64,000 bases of DNA from positions 62,001-126,000 of the forward strand of contig JAHDXT010000003.1 in NCBI GenBank assembly GCA_023384095.1, written 5' to 3'. The stretch's first letter is position 1; each line of letters opens with the position of its first letter. The notes under the pieces are model-generated. The model searched no databases and was not told the origin of the DNA. It saw only the letters and a list, made by a program, of their open reading frames with translations. This document shows positions 27,655-38,143 of the stretch, piece by piece. Origin of the DNA: Hyphomicrobiaceae bacterium. GTDB lineage: Bacteria > Pseudomonadota > Alphaproteobacteria > Rhizobiales > Hyphomicrobiaceae. Position numbers and translations under genes: made by a program.

Positions 27655-28416
27655 ATGCGCCTGAAGGACAAGGTCTGCATCATCACCGGCGGCGGCTCCG
27701 GGATCGGCCGCGCGGCCTGCCTCATGTTCGCCAAGGAAGGAGCGCGGCTCGCCGTCGCCGACAAGCGCATGGAGGCGGCCCGCGTGGTAGTCGAGGAGTG
27801 CGCGAGCCTCGGCGGCAGGGCCATCGCCATCGAGGTCGACGTCGCGCAGGCCGCCGACGCCAGGCGCATGGTTGACGAGACGGTGGCAGCGTTCGGCCGC
27901 CTCGACGTGCTCCTCAACAACGCCGGCTACGGCATAGCGGGCAGCGTGCTGGAGACGGACGAGGACGCGTGGGACGACCTGATGGCTGTCAACGTGCGCG
28001 GCGTCTTCCTCTGCACCAAGTACGCGATCCCCGCCATGAAGACCGGCGGCGGCGGCTCGATCGTGAACACGGCCTCGGTCGTGGCCAATATCGGCATCCG
28101 CAATCGCGCCGCCTATTGCGCCTCGAAGGGCGCCGTGGCGGCGCTGACGCGGGCCGTCGCCATCGACCACGTGGCCGACGGCATCCGCTGCAACGCCATC
28201 GCGCCCGGCACTATCGACACGCCCTACTTCGCCGATATCATCGGCGCCAGTCCGGATGCGGCCGCGCTCCGCAAGGGGCTGGAGCAGCGCCAGCTCATGG
28301 GCCGCCTCGGCACGCCCGAGGAGATCGCCGCCGGCATGCTGTTCCTCGCCAGCGACGAGAGCCGATTCGCGACGGGCTCGATCCTGACCATCGACGGCGG
28401 CATGACGGCGCAATAG
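27655..28416 (+). CDS. SDR family oxidoreductase
   Basis: ITGGGSGIGRAACLMF...NNAGYG...YCASKGAV. Confidence 0.93.
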   Translation: MRLKDKVCIITGGGSGIGRAACLMFAKEGARLAVADKRMEAARVVVEECASLGGRAIAIEVDVAQAADARRMVDETVAAFGRLDVLLNNAGYGIAGSVLETDEDAWDDLMAVNVRGVFLCTKYAIPAMKTGGGGSIVNTASVVANIGIRNRAAYCASKGAVAALTRAVAIDHVADGIRCNAIAPGTIDTPYFADIIGASPDAAALRKGLEQRQLMGRLGTPEEIAAGMLFLASDESRFATGSILTIDGGMTAQ

Positions 28417-28547
28417 CGCCGGGTGGGACAGGCGCAGGCAGTCGAGACCCATGACGCTTCGCCTCACCCGGTGGGTCAAAGTACGCGCTTGATCCCTCAT
28501 GCAGGAATGGCGTCCGCTGTGCAGGGCTGCGAGACGCTGCAATCGCG

Positions 28548-28961
28548 ATGACACGTTCACTCTGGCTACTTCTCGGGCTGACGTCGACGGGGTTCGGCAT
28601 CGCCGGCACCGTGCTCCCGCTCGTGCCGACGACGCCGTTCCTGCTGCTGGCGGCATTCGCATTCGCCCGCAGCTCTCCGGGGCTGCACAGGTGGCTCGTC
28701 GATCACCGGCAGCTCGGCCGCCTGATCCGCGACTGGCAGAAGCACCGCAGCATCGACCGCCGCGTGAAAGTCACCGCACTCGCAGTCATGGCCGCAATGC
28801 TGGTGCTGACCTGGCTCTCCGGCGCGGCCCTATGGATCCTCGCCGGTCAGGCCATCGTGCTCGGCGGAGTGGCGGCCTTCGTCCTGACACGACCCGACAC
28901 TCCGGCAATCCCCGGCCGGAAGCCTTCGGCAGCCTCTTCGAGCCACGCCAGCGATCCCTGA
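28548..28961 (+). CDS. YbaN/DUF454 family membrane protein
   Basis: LWLLLGLTSTGFGIAGTVLPLVPTTPFLLLAAFAFARSSPGLHRWL. Confidence 0.85.
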   Translation: MTRSLWLLLGLTSTGFGIAGTVLPLVPTTPFLLLAAFAFARSSPGLHRWLVDHRQLGRLIRDWQKHRSIDRRVKVTALAVMAAMLVLTWLSGAALWILAGQAIVLGGVAAFVLTRPDTPAIPGRKPSAASSSHASDP

Positions 28962-29086
28962 CGACGACCGGCCGGCAGCGCGCGTCGAGCGCCTGCTGAT
29001 CGCCATCATGTTCGGATGTGGTCTGGCGCCCGAGTTCCGTGTATTCGGGCGGACCTGATCCCCGGAACGAAGGCGCGCGGTACCAA

Positions 29087-30013
29087 ATGGAGTCCATCAT
29101 CTCCGTCTCGAACGTGTCGAAGACGTATGCGTCGGGTTTCGAGGCGCTCAAGCGCATCGACCTCGAGATCCGGCGCGGCGAGATTTTCGCGCTGCTCGGC
29201 CCGAACGGCGCCGGCAAGACCACGCTGATCGGCATCGTCTGCGGGATCGTCAACCGCACCGCGGGAAGTGTGACGGTCGCACGCTACGACATCGACAGGG
29301 ACTACCGGGCGGCACGGTCGCTGATCGGGCTGGTGCCGCAGGAGCTGACGACCGATGCCTTCGAGACGGTCTGGGATACCGTCAGCTTCAGCCGCGGCCT
29401 GTTCGGCAAGCCGGCCGATCCCGCCCACATCGAGAAGGTGCTGCGCGCGCTGTCGCTGTGGGACAAGAAGGACAGCAGGATGATGACCCTCTCAGGCGGC
29501 ATGAAGCGCCGGGTGCTGATCGCAAAGGCGCTCTCCCATGAGCCACGCATCCTGTTCCTCGACGAGCCGACGGCCGGGGTCGACGTCGAGCTGCGCAAGG
29601 ACCTGTGGGGCGTCGTGCGCGGCCTCAAGGAGGAGGGCGTGACCATCATTCTGACGACACACTACATCGAGGAGGCGGAGGAGATGGCGGACCGCATCGG
29701 CGTCATCAACCGCGGCGAGCTGATCGTCGTCGAGGAGAAGGCGGCGTTGATCCGGCAGCTCGGGAAGAAGCGGCTGACGCTGGAGCTGCACGAGCGGCTG
29801 GAAGCCGTCCCGCCGGGGCTCGACCGACACCATCTGACGCTTTCTCGAGACGGCCGCGAGCTGGTCTACACCTACGACACGCAGGCCCAGCGGACAGGAA
29901 TAACGGCCCTGCTCCGGGACCTCTCCGAAGCGGGCATCCGCTTCCGCGATCTCGCCACGTCGCAAAGCTCGCTCGAGGAAATCTTCGTCGATCTCGTGAG
30001 GCAGGGCCAATGA
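29087..30013 (+). CDS. ABC transporter ATP-binding protein (ABC-2 type exporter)
   Basis: [14 protein letters not shown] Walker A, LSGGMKRR signature, [13 protein letters not shown] Walker B. Confidence 0.92.
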   Translation: MESIISVSNVSKTYASGFEALKRIDLEIRRGEIFALLGPNGAGKTTLIGIVCGIVNRTAGSVTVARYDIDRDYRAARSLIGLVPQELTTDAFETVWDTVSFSRGLFGKPADPAHIEKVLRALSLWDKKDSRMMTLSGGMKRRVLIAKALSHEPRILFLDEPTAGVDVELRKDLWGVVRGLKEEGVTIILTTHYIEEAEEMADRIGVINRGELIVVEEKAALIRQLGKKRLTLELHERLEAVPPGLDRHHLTLSRDGRELVYTYDTQAQRTGITALLRDLSEAGIRFRDLATSQSSLEEIFVDLVRQGQ

Positions 30014-30771
30014 ACTTGCACGCCGTCCGCGCTATCTACGGGTTCGAGATGTCTCGCACGCGGCGCACGCTGCTGCAGAGCATCGTCTCGCCCGTGATCT
30101 CGACGTCGCTCTATTTCGTCGTGTTCGGCGCGGCCATCGGGCAGCGCATCCCCGAGATCGATGGCGTCAGCTACGGCGCGTTCATCGTCCCCGGCCTGAT
30201 CATGCTGATGCTGCTCACGCAGAGCGTCTCAAACGCCTCGTTCGGGATCTACTTCCCGAAGTTCACCGGGACGATCTACGAGATCCTGTCGGCGCCGGTC
30301 TCCTACTTCGAGGTGCTGCTCGGCTACGTCGGCGCGGCGGCCAGCAAGTCCATCATTCTCGGCCTGATCGTGCTCGCGACGGCCGGCCTGTTCGTGCCTC
30401 TGCGGATCGAGCACCCCGTCTGGATGGTCACATTCCTCGTTCTCACGGCCGTGACGTTCAGCCTGCTCGGCTTCATCATCGGCGTCTGGGCGGACGGCTT
30501 CGAGAAGCTCCAGCTCGTGCCGCTGCTCATCATCATGCCCCTGACGTTCCTCGGCGGCACGTTCTACTCGCTCGATGCCCTGCCGCCCTTCTGGCAATAC
30601 GCCAGCCTGTTCAATCCCGTCGTCTACCTCGTCAGCGGGTTCCGCTGGAGCTTCTATGGCGTCTCCGACGTCAGCGTCGCCATCAGCTTCTCGACGACGC
30701 TCGCGTTCCTCGCGCTTTGCATCGTCGTCGTCTGGCGCATCTTCGCCACCGGCTACAGGCTGAAGACATGA
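30010..30771 (+). CDS. ABC-2 type transporter permease
   Basis: [44 protein letters not shown]; 4-nt overlap with ATPase gene. Confidence 0.9.
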   Translation: MNLHAVRAIYGFEMSRTRRTLLQSIVSPVISTSLYFVVFGAAIGQRIPEIDGVSYGAFIVPGLIMLMLLTQSVSNASFGIYFPKFTGTIYEILSAPVSYFEVLLGYVGAAASKSIILGLIVLATAGLFVPLRIEHPVWMVTFLVLTAVTFSLLGFIIGVWADGFEKLQLVPLLIIMPLTFLGGTFYSLDALPPFWQYASLFNPVVYLVSGFRWSFYGVSDVSVAISFSTTLAFLALCIVVVWRIFATGYRLKT

Positions 30772-30901
30772 GAAGGCGGGGGCAGCGGGCAGCCGCGACT
30801 TCAGCTCGCCCGAGCGAACCGCGCCTAAGCCGTTCCAATTCCACTCGAATGCCTGCGAGACGAACAGATGCAATCTGACATTCAGCATTGTCCGCAAGGC
30901 G

Positions 30902-30928
30902 GGTAGTGGTCTACCATTGCCAATTGGC
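30902..30928. promoter_or_regulatory. Two adjacent dyads upstream of the ABC importer operon
   Basis: 902-915 GGTAG-tggt-CTACC and 919-928 GCCAATTGGC, ~40 bp upstream of the substrate-binding protein start. Confidence 0.35.
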
Positions 30929-30966
30929 GGATCCGGCCGCGGTCGAGGTCCGCCCAATGAAAGGCA

Positions 30967-32580
30967 ATGATGGAGGGAATGCTCATGCTGAATAAAAGGC
31001 GTGCATTGTCAGGTGCGCTCGGGCTCGCGCTCGCCGCGCTCATCGCCGGCGGGCCCGCCGCGGCTCAGAAGGCGGGTGGAACGCTCGTCCAGATCACACA
31101 ACCCGAGCCGCCCAATCTCGCCCCCTATATTTCGACGTCCGGCCCGATCGGCCAGGTGACCGCCAAGGTCTTCGACGGCCTGCTCGAATACGATTTCGAC
31201 TTGAAGCCGCAACCATCGCTGGCCGAAAGCTTCGAGGTCTCAGCCGATGGCAAGACGATCACCTTCAAGCTGCGCAAGAACGCGAAGTTCCACGACGGCA
31301 AGCCTTTCACGTCCGCAGATGTGCAGTTCACGGTGATGGAGGTCCTGAAGAAGAACCATCCCCGAGGCCTCTCGACCTTCGCAGAGGTCACCACCGTCGA
31401 GACGCCCGACCCGCATACCGCGATCTTCAAGCTCCAGCGGCCGGCTCCCTACCTGATGACCGCTTTGTCAGGCTACGAGAGCCCGATGCTGCCGAAGCAC
31501 ATCTACGGCGAGGGCGATATCAAGACCCACCCGAACGCGAACAAGCCGGTCGGGACCGGCCCCTTCAAGTTCGTCGAATGGCGCCGCGGCGAGTTCGTCC
31601 GGCTGGACAAGAACAAGGACTACTGGCGCGAGGGAATGCCGTACCTCGACCGCATCGTCGTCCGGTTCATCGCCGACAGCTCGACCCGCACTGCGGCCCT
31701 CGAGAAGGGCGAGGCCCATGTCGCCGGGTTTGGCGCCGTGCCCTACAACGACGTGAAGAAGCTCGCCGCATTGCCGCACCTCGATGTGACGACGAAGGGC
31801 TACGAGATGATCTCGCCGATCGTCGAGCTTGTCCTCAACACGAAGCTGCCTCCGCTCGACAATCAGAAGGTCCGTCAGGCGATCTCCTACGCCGTCGACC
31901 GCAAGTTCATGATCGACAACGTGTGGTTCGGGTTCGGCAAGCCGGCCATGGCGCCGATCAGCTCCAACTTCGCGCCAACTGGCTACTATATCCCGGGCGT
32001 CGACTATACCGTGGCGGACCGGATCGAGCGCGCCAACAGGCTGCTCGACGAGGCCGGCTTCCCGAAAAAGGCAGACGGCTTCCGCTTCGAGCTCATTCAC
32101 GACATCACGCCCTATGGCGAGGAATGGCAGCGGGCCGGCGAGGCCGTTCAGCAAGCCCTGGCGCAGGTCGGCATCAAGGCTACCCTGCGCTACGAGGACG
32201 TCGCGAAATGGCTGAAGCGCGTCTACACCGACTACGACTTCGCGATCTCCTCGAACTTTCTCTACAACCTCGCCGATCCAGTCCTCGGCGTGCACCGCGG
32301 CTTCCACTCCAGGCTCATCAGGCCGGGCACGGTGTTCGTGAACGGCTCGCGCTGGTCGAGCCCTGAGACGGACGCATTCATGGATCAGGCCACCATCGAG
32401 ACGGACCAGGCCAAGCGCGGCGCACTCTACAAAAATCTCATCGCCAAGGTCACGGAGGCGAGCCCCGTCATCTACGTTCTCGAGCTCACCTTCCCGACGA
32501 TCATCAACACGCAGTTCAAGAACGTCATCACGACGCCGCTCGGCATCTACGGGAATTACGCGACGGCCTACAAGGAGTAG
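30967..32580 (+). CDS. ABC transporter substrate-binding protein, family 5 (peptide/nickel/opine type)
   Basis: GGTLVQITQPEPPNLAPYIS..., FKLRKNAKFHDGKPFTSADVQFTV..., PVGTGPFKFVEWRRGEFV. Confidence 0.92.
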   Translation: MMEGMLMLNKRRALSGALGLALAALIAGGPAAAQKAGGTLVQITQPEPPNLAPYISTSGPIGQVTAKVFDGLLEYDFDLKPQPSLAESFEVSADGKTITFKLRKNAKFHDGKPFTSADVQFTVMEVLKKNHPRGLSTFAEVTTVETPDPHTAIFKLQRPAPYLMTALSGYESPMLPKHIYGEGDIKTHPNANKPVGTGPFKFVEWRRGEFVRLDKNKDYWREGMPYLDRIVVRFIADSSTRTAALEKGEAHVAGFGAVPYNDVKKLAALPHLDVTTKGYEMISPIVELVLNTKLPPLDNQKVRQAISYAVDRKFMIDNVWFGFGKPAMAPISSNFAPTGYYIPGVDYTVADRIERANRLLDEAGFPKKADGFRFELIHDITPYGEEWQRAGEAVQQALAQVGIKATLRYEDVAKWLKRVYTDYDFAISSNFLYNLADPVLGVHRGFHSRLIRPGTVFVNGSRWSSPETDAFMDQATIETDQAKRGALYKNLIAKVTEASPVIYVLELTFPTIINTQFKNVITTPLGIYGNYATAYKE

Positions 32581-32658
32581 GCTCCGAAGAGATCGCGACA
32601 GCCGGCGGAAGCTCTCCTCCGGCTGCCGCTTCGTCTCTCAGTCGCCGGATCGGGCTCA

Positions 32659-33642
32659 ATGCGCGGCGCACCGCTCGTTCGATACATATTGCGCAGGCTG
32701 CTGCAGGTCGTCCCCGTCGTGCTCGGGGTCGTCATTCTGAACTTCCTCCTGCTGCAGCTCGCCCCGGGCGATCTGGCGACCGTTCTGGCCGGCGAGGCCG
32801 GCGGCGCGCCCAAGGAGTACATCGATCAGCTCCGGCAGCGCTTCGGGCAGGATCAGCCGGTGGTGATCCAGCTCTTCAACTACCTGCGCAACCTGCTGAC
32901 GCTCGACCTCGGCTACTCATTCCGGCAGAGCGCGCCCGTGCTGGACCTGCTGCTCGACCGGCTGTGGCCGACGCTGCTGCTGATGGTCACCACGCTGGTG
33001 CTGTCGCTCGGCATCGGCCTCCTCATGGGCCTGCTGGCGGCGCTCTGGGTGCGGACGTGGAAGGATCACGCCATCTCCGTAGCCGCGATCATTTTCTACG
33101 CGACGCCGCTGTTCTGGGTCGGCCTCATGCTGATCCTGGTGTTCTCGATCTACCTCGATTGGTTCCCCACCTCCGGCATGGAGGACGTGGTCGCCTTCTA
33201 CGAGGGATGGGACCGCGTCGTCGACATCGCCCATCATCTCGTCCTGCCCTCCATCACGTTGTCTCTCTTCTACCTGGCGCTCTATGCCCGGCTCATGCGC
33301 GCCTCGATGCTCGAGCAGCGCGGGCTCGAGTACGTCACCACGGCGCGCGCCAAGGGCCTGACGGAGCGGCAGATCACGCTCCGCCACGTGCTCCGCAATG
33401 CGCTGCTGCCGATCGTCACCATCGCGGGCGTGCAGGTCGGGGGACTGCTCGGCGGCTCGGTGATCGTCGAGAGCGTGTTCGCCTGGCCGGGGCTCGGTCA
33501 GCTCGCCTACCAGTCCCTCTTCGCGCGCGATTTCAATCTGCTGCTCGGCATTTTCTTCATGTCGGCCTGCCTGGTGGTGGTGGTGAACTTGATCGTCGAC
33601 GTGATCTACGTGCTGCTCGATCCGCGCATCCGGATCGGCTGA
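32659..33642 (+). CDS. ABC transporter permease (DppB-like)
   Basis: MRGAPLVRYILRRLLQVVPVVLGVVILNFLLLQLAPGD; EAA-loop region ARAKGLTERQITLRHVLRNALLPIVT. Confidence 0.92.
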   Translation: MRGAPLVRYILRRLLQVVPVVLGVVILNFLLLQLAPGDLATVLAGEAGGAPKEYIDQLRQRFGQDQPVVIQLFNYLRNLLTLDLGYSFRQSAPVLDLLLDRLWPTLLLMVTTLVLSLGIGLLMGLLAALWVRTWKDHAISVAAIIFYATPLFWVGLMLILVFSIYLDWFPTSGMEDVVAFYEGWDRVVDIAHHLVLPSITLSLFYLALYARLMRASMLEQRGLEYVTTARAKGLTERQITLRHVLRNALLPIVTIAGVQVGGLLGGSVIVESVFAWPGLGQLAYQSLFARDFNLLLGIFFMSACLVVVVNLIVDVIYVLLDPRIRIG

Positions 33643-33652
33643 GGAAGATGCG

Positions 33653-34480
33653 ATGAAGAGCTTTCGTGAGCGCTTCCTCGGCAACCCGCGTGTCGTCGCC
33701 GGACTTGCATGGCTCGTGCTGGCTCTGATCCTGGCCCTGATGGCCGATGTCCTCGCGCCGACCGATCCGTTCGCCATCGTCGGCGATCCGTTCCTGCCGC
33801 CGGGGGCCGGCTTTCTCCTCGGCACCGACAGCCTCGGCCGCGACGTGCTCGCCGGGCTCATTCACGGGGCGCGCACCACGCTGCTTATCTCGATTCTGTC
33901 GACGCTGGCGGCCGTGGCCTTCGGCACGCTCGTCGGCGCGCTGGCCGGCTACTACAGCGGGATCATCGACGACGCGCTGATGCGCATCACCGAATTTTTC
34001 CAGACGATTCCGTCCTTTCTGTTCGCCCTCGTGCTCATTGCAATCCTGTCGCCGTCGGCCACGAACCTGGTGATCGCCATCGCCGTCGTGAGCTGGCCGC
34101 CGATCGCGCGGATCGTGCGTGGCGAGGTGCTGTCGGTGAAAGCGCGGGAGTTCGTGCAGGCTGCCGTCGTCGCAGGACAGCGCGACAGCGCCATCCTGTT
34201 CTCGCAGATCCTGCCGAACACGCTCTCGCCGCTGATCGTGACCGGCTCGCTGCTGGTGGCGACGGCCATCCTTACCGAAAGCGCGCTGTCGTTCCTCGGC
34301 CTCGGCGCGCCGAACCAGATGAGCTGGGGCTTCATGATCGGCGCCGGCCGCTCGTTCATGCGCGAGGCCTGGTGGCTCGTCACCGTCCCCGGGGTCATGA
34401 TCCTGATCACGGTGCTCTCCATCAATCTGGTCGGCGAGGGTCTCAACGATGCGCTCAACCCGAGGCTCGCCGATCTATGA
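33653..34480 (+). CDS. ABC transporter permease (DppC-like)
   Basis: FLLGTDSLGRDVLAGLIHGARTTLLISILSTLAAVAFGTLVGALAGYY. Confidence 0.92.
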   Translation: MKSFRERFLGNPRVVAGLAWLVLALILALMADVLAPTDPFAIVGDPFLPPGAGFLLGTDSLGRDVLAGLIHGARTTLLISILSTLAAVAFGTLVGALAGYYSGIIDDALMRITEFFQTIPSFLFALVLIAILSPSATNLVIAIAVVSWPPIARIVRGEVLSVKAREFVQAAVVAGQRDSAILFSQILPNTLSPLIVTGSLLVATAILTESALSFLGLGAPNQMSWGFMIGAGRSFMREAWWLVTVPGVMILITVLSINLVGEGLNDALNPRLADL

Positions 34481-36099
34481 GCGACGTGGTCCTCGGCATC
34501 GAAAACCTGATCGTCGAGCTGCCCTCCTGGTCGGACCGCAAGCACGCCGTGTCCGGCATCTCCCTCGAGATCCGGCGCAACGAGATCCTGTGCGTCGTCG
34601 GCGAGTCGGGCTCCGGCAAATCCGTTATGGCGAAATCGATCCTGCGCCTGCTGCCGGAGCCGCACGTGCGCGTCACCGAGGGCCGCATCGTCTTCGAGGG
34701 CGAGGATCTGCTGGCGCTTTCGGACGAGGAGATCCGCGCCGTTCGCGGCGGCCGCATTGCCATGATCTTTCAGGAGCCGATGGTCGCGCTCAATCCCGTC
34801 ATGAAGGTCGGGCGGCAAATCGACGAGGTGCTGGAAGTTCATTCCGCCCTCAAGCCGGCCCAGCGCCGGACGCGCATCGTCGAGCTGATGCACGACGTGC
34901 ACCTGCCCGAGGCCGAGCGGATCATCGACAGCTACCCGCACGAGCTCTCGGGTGGTCAGCGACAGCGCGTGATGATCGCCATGGCGCTCGCCGTCGAGCC
35001 TGCGCTGATCATCGCCGACGAGCCGACGACCGCGCTCGACGTGACGACGCAGGCGCAGATCCTGCGATTGATCAGGGAGCTGCAGCGCGCCCACGGCACC
35101 GCCGTCATGTTCATCACGCACGACTTCGGCGTGGTGGCCGAGATCGCCGACCGCGTTGCGGTCATGCGCCACGGCGAGCTGGTGGAGCTCGGGGCCGCGG
35201 CCGAGATCCTCAACCGGCCGCAGGTGGACTACACGCAGGAGCTGGTCGCAGCCGTCCCGAGCCTGACCCCGCGCGTCCGCGACCCGGGACCCGCGCCGGC
35301 GCCGCTGCTGGTCGTGCACGATCTCGTCAAGACCTACGGCGCCGGCTCCGGTTTCCTGGGCTTCGGTAGCGGCCGTAAGGTCAAAGCCGTGCAGAACGTG
35401 AGCCTCGCGGTCGGGCGCGGGCGGTCACTGGCGCTCGTCGGCGAGTCCGGCTCCGGAAAGTCGACGCTGGCCCGCTGCATCATCGGGCTCGAGACGCCGG
35501 ACGCCGGCGAGGTCCGGCTCGACGGCGAGCGCATCTCGGGCCTGTCGCGACGGGACATGCGGCCGCTGCGGCGCGATCTGCAGATGGTCTTCCAGGACCC
35601 CTTCGCCTCGCTCAACCCGCGCCATCGCGTCGGCCACATCATCGCGCTCGGGCCCATGATCCAGGGCGTGCCGCAGGAGCAGGCCTGGGCGGATGTCCGT
35701 GAGCTTTTGAAGCTTGTCGGGCTGAAGCCGGAGGCGGCCGAGCGCTATCCTCACGAGTTCTCAGGCGGCCAGCGCCAGCGCATCGGCATCGCCCGCGCGC
35801 TCGCCGTGAAGCCGAAGCTGATCATCGCGGACGAGCCGGTCTCAGCGCTCGATGTCTCCGTGCAGAAGCAGGTTCTCGAGCTTCTCGACGAGCTCAGGCG
35901 GACGCTGAACCTTTCGATGCTGTTCATAACCCACGACCTGCGCGTCGCCGCCACCGTTTGCGAGGAGATCGCCGTGCTGCAGAACGGCCGCGTCGTAGAG
36001 CGCGGAGCAACGGCCGACATCTTCGCGCGCCCGCAAGCCCCCTACACCCGCGCGCTGCTCGACGCGGTTCCGGGCGTGGCCTGGCAGAAGACAGCGTGA
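34477..36099 (+). CDS. Fused dual ATP-binding ABC protein (DppD-DppF-like)
   Basis: Start MSDVVLGIENLIVELPSW overlapping previous stop; two complete nucleotide-binding domains, each with Walker A (GESGSGKS) and LSGGQRQR / FSGGQRQR. Confidence 0.92.
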   Translation: MSDVVLGIENLIVELPSWSDRKHAVSGISLEIRRNEILCVVGESGSGKSVMAKSILRLLPEPHVRVTEGRIVFEGEDLLALSDEEIRAVRGGRIAMIFQEPMVALNPVMKVGRQIDEVLEVHSALKPAQRRTRIVELMHDVHLPEAERIIDSYPHELSGGQRQRVMIAMALAVEPALIIADEPTTALDVTTQAQILRLIRELQRAHGTAVMFITHDFGVVAEIADRVAVMRHGELVELGAAAEILNRPQVDYTQELVAAVPSLTPRVRDPGPAPAPLLVVHDLVKTYGAGSGFLGFGSGRKVKAVQNVSLAVGRGRSLALVGESGSGKSTLARCIIGLETPDAGEVRLDGERISGLSRRDMRPLRRDLQMVFQDPFASLNPRHRVGHIIALGPMIQGVPQEQAWADVRELLKLVGLKPEAAERYPHEFSGGQRQRIGIARALAVKPKLIIADEPVSALDVSVQKQVLELLDELRRTLNLSMLFITHDLRVAATVCEEIAVLQNGRVVERGATADIFARPQAPYTRALLDAVPGVAWQKTA

Positions 36100-36107
36100 G
36101 CTCCCGT

Positions 36108-38135
36108 TCAGCTCGCACTCAGACGACCCCGTCGCCGGTTGCGGCCTGAACCGGCGCCCTCTCCATCGGAACGATGTTCCGAGCGCGGCGGCAGCGTGAC
36201 GACCCGCTGGAGGTTCACGTACGGGTCGCTCTTGTGCGGGAAGGCCATGGCGTCGACGAAGTGCGCCTGGAAGCGTGGCTCGGTCGCGGTCTCGATCTTC
36301 TCGATCCTGGCCACCACCTGCTCGATCTCGCGGCGCGCAGCGGCATTGAGCAGCGCGATGCGAGCCCCCGTCCCCGCTGCGTTGCCCGCCGAGGAGACCT
36401 GGCTCAGATCGCAATCCGGGATGAGGCCGAGCACCATCGCGTAGGTCACGTCGATATGGGTGCCGAAGGCACCGGCAAGCCTGATGCGCTCGATCCCGCG
36501 CCCGTCGAGGCGGTCCGTCAGCAGCTTGACGCCGGCATGCAGCGCCGCCTTCGCGAGCTGGATTGCGCGCACGTCGCCCTGTGTGACTGCAATGCGCGGC
36601 TCGCCGTCGCGGATCAGGTACGAAAAGGTCCGCCCCTCGGCCACGACCCGGGGTGTGCGTGCGGCCGCCCCGCCGTCGATCACGCCGTCCTCGCGGATGA
36701 TTCCGGCAAGATAGAGCTCGGCCAGCGCTTCGATGATGCCGGAGCCGCAGATGCCGGTGACGCCGGTGCCGGCGACCGCCGCCTCGAAGCCGGGGTCGTC
36801 GGACCACAGCTCGCAGCCGATGACGCGGAACCGCGGCTCGAGCGTCTGGCGGTCGATGCGCACGCGCTCGATGGCGCCGGGGGCGGCGCGCTGGCCGCTC
36901 GAGACCTGTGCGCCCTCGAAGGCCGGTCCCGTCGGCGAGGAGCAGGCGAGCAGGCGCTCGCGGTTGCCGAGGACGATCTCCGCGTTCGTGCCGACATCGA
37001 CCAGCAGCGTCATCGCGTCCTGCTGGTGCGGCGCCTCGGCGAGCACGACGCCCGCGGCGTCTGCCCCGACGTGGCCGGCGATCAACGGCAGCGTGTAGAC
37101 GAGTGCTCCCGGAGCCACGGTGAGGCCCAGCTCGCGCGCAGGCGTGCTCAGCCCGGCATCGACCGTCAGCGCGAAGGGCGCCCCGCCGAGCTCGACCGGG
37201 TCGAGACCCAGGAACAGGTGATGCATGATCGGGTTGCCGACCACCGTCACCTCGACGATGTCGCCGCGCTCGATCCCGGCTTGCACCGCCACGGCGCCGA
37301 TGAGGCCGTCGAGCGCAGAGCGGACCGCAGCAGTCATTTCCATGTCGCCGCCGGGATTGAGCATTGCGTACGAGACGCGGCTCATCAGATCCTCGCCGAA
37401 GCGGATCTGCGGGTTCATGACGCCGGCGGACGCCAGCACATCTCCGGTGGCGAGATCGCACAGGTGCGCCGCGATGGTCGTGGAGCCGATGTCGATGGCC
37501 GTCCCGAACGCCCGCTCGCGCAGTCCCGGCCATATGGCGACGATGTCGCGCCCCTCGCGCACCGCGACGGTGACGCTCCACCGGCCCTTGCGCAGCGTCA
37601 GTTGCAGGACCCGCAGCGTCGCGGTGTCCATGCGGGTATCGGCGAGGCCCCATTGCCCGGCCAGCGCCGATTGCAGCCGGCTGAGATCGGACGACGGGTC
37701 CTCCATGTCGGGCTGGGCCACCTCGACCAGGTGGAGGCGGACCACGGGATCGATGGCGATCGCGCGGACCTCGGCCTCCTTCCGGACCACCTGGCGGTGC
37801 ACCTGGCTGTCGGGCGGGACGTCGACGACGAGATCGCCGCTGATGCGCGCCTGGCAGCCCAGCCGCCGCCCAGCCGCAAGCGGGCCGCGCTTCTCGGCGT
37901 AGCGCGCCTCGACGGCATTCGACTGAGTGAGATGGGTGGCGGCGGACCTGATGCCGTGCTTGGGAAAATCGCCCTCGGAGACGAGCACCTGGCAGCGGCC
38001 GCAGATGCCGCGCCCGCCGCAGACCGAATCGAGATCGACGCCGAGCCTGCGCGCTGCCTCCAGCACGCTCGTCCCCACGGGGAAGCGGCCCCGCTTGCCC
38101 GACGGCGTGAAGACGACGAGATGTTCCTCTGTCAC
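36108..38135 (-). CDS. Corrinoid reductive-activation ATPase (RACo/RamA-like, DUF4445) with N-terminal 2Fe-2S domain
   Basis: 675 aa; SVCGGRGICGRCQVLVSEG...C 2Fe-2S motif; ASKHA core AFGTAIDIGSTTIAAHLCDLATGDVL..., LLVDVGTNAEIVLGN. Confidence 0.92.
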   Translation of the reverse strand: MTEEHLVVFTPSGKRGRFPVGTSVLEAARRLGVDLDSVCGGRGICGRCQVLVSEGDFPKHGIRSAATHLTQSNAVEARYAEKRGPLAAGRRLGCQARISGDLVVDVPPDSQVHRQVVRKEAEVRAIAIDPVVRLHLVEVAQPDMEDPSSDLSRLQSALAGQWGLADTRMDTATLRVLQLTLRKGRWSVTVAVREGRDIVAIWPGLRERAFGTAIDIGSTTIAAHLCDLATGDVLASAGVMNPQIRFGEDLMSRVSYAMLNPGGDMEMTAAVRSALDGLIGAVAVQAGIERGDIVEVTVVGNPIMHHLFLGLDPVELGGAPFALTVDAGLSTPARELGLTVAPGALVYTLPLIAGHVGADAAGVVLAEAPHQQDAMTLLVDVGTNAEIVLGNRERLLACSSPTGPAFEGAQVSSGQRAAPGAIERVRIDRQTLEPRFRVIGCELWSDDPGFEAAVAGTGVTGICGSGIIEALAELYLAGIIREDGVIDGGAAARTPRVVAEGRTFSYLIRDGEPRIAVTQGDVRAIQLAKAALHAGVKLLTDRLDGRGIERIRLAGAFGTHIDVTYAMVLGLIPDCDLSQVSSAGNAAGTGARIALLNAAARREIEQVVARIEKIETATEPRFQAHFVDAMAFPHKSDPYVNLQRVVTLPPRSEHRSDGEGAGSGRNRRRGRLSAS

Positions 38136-38143
38136 ACCAATTC

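Noticed and set aside
25602-27920. 772-aa reverse ORF over CaiB/MaoC/SDR genes
   Set aside because: Antisense shadow without recognisable family.
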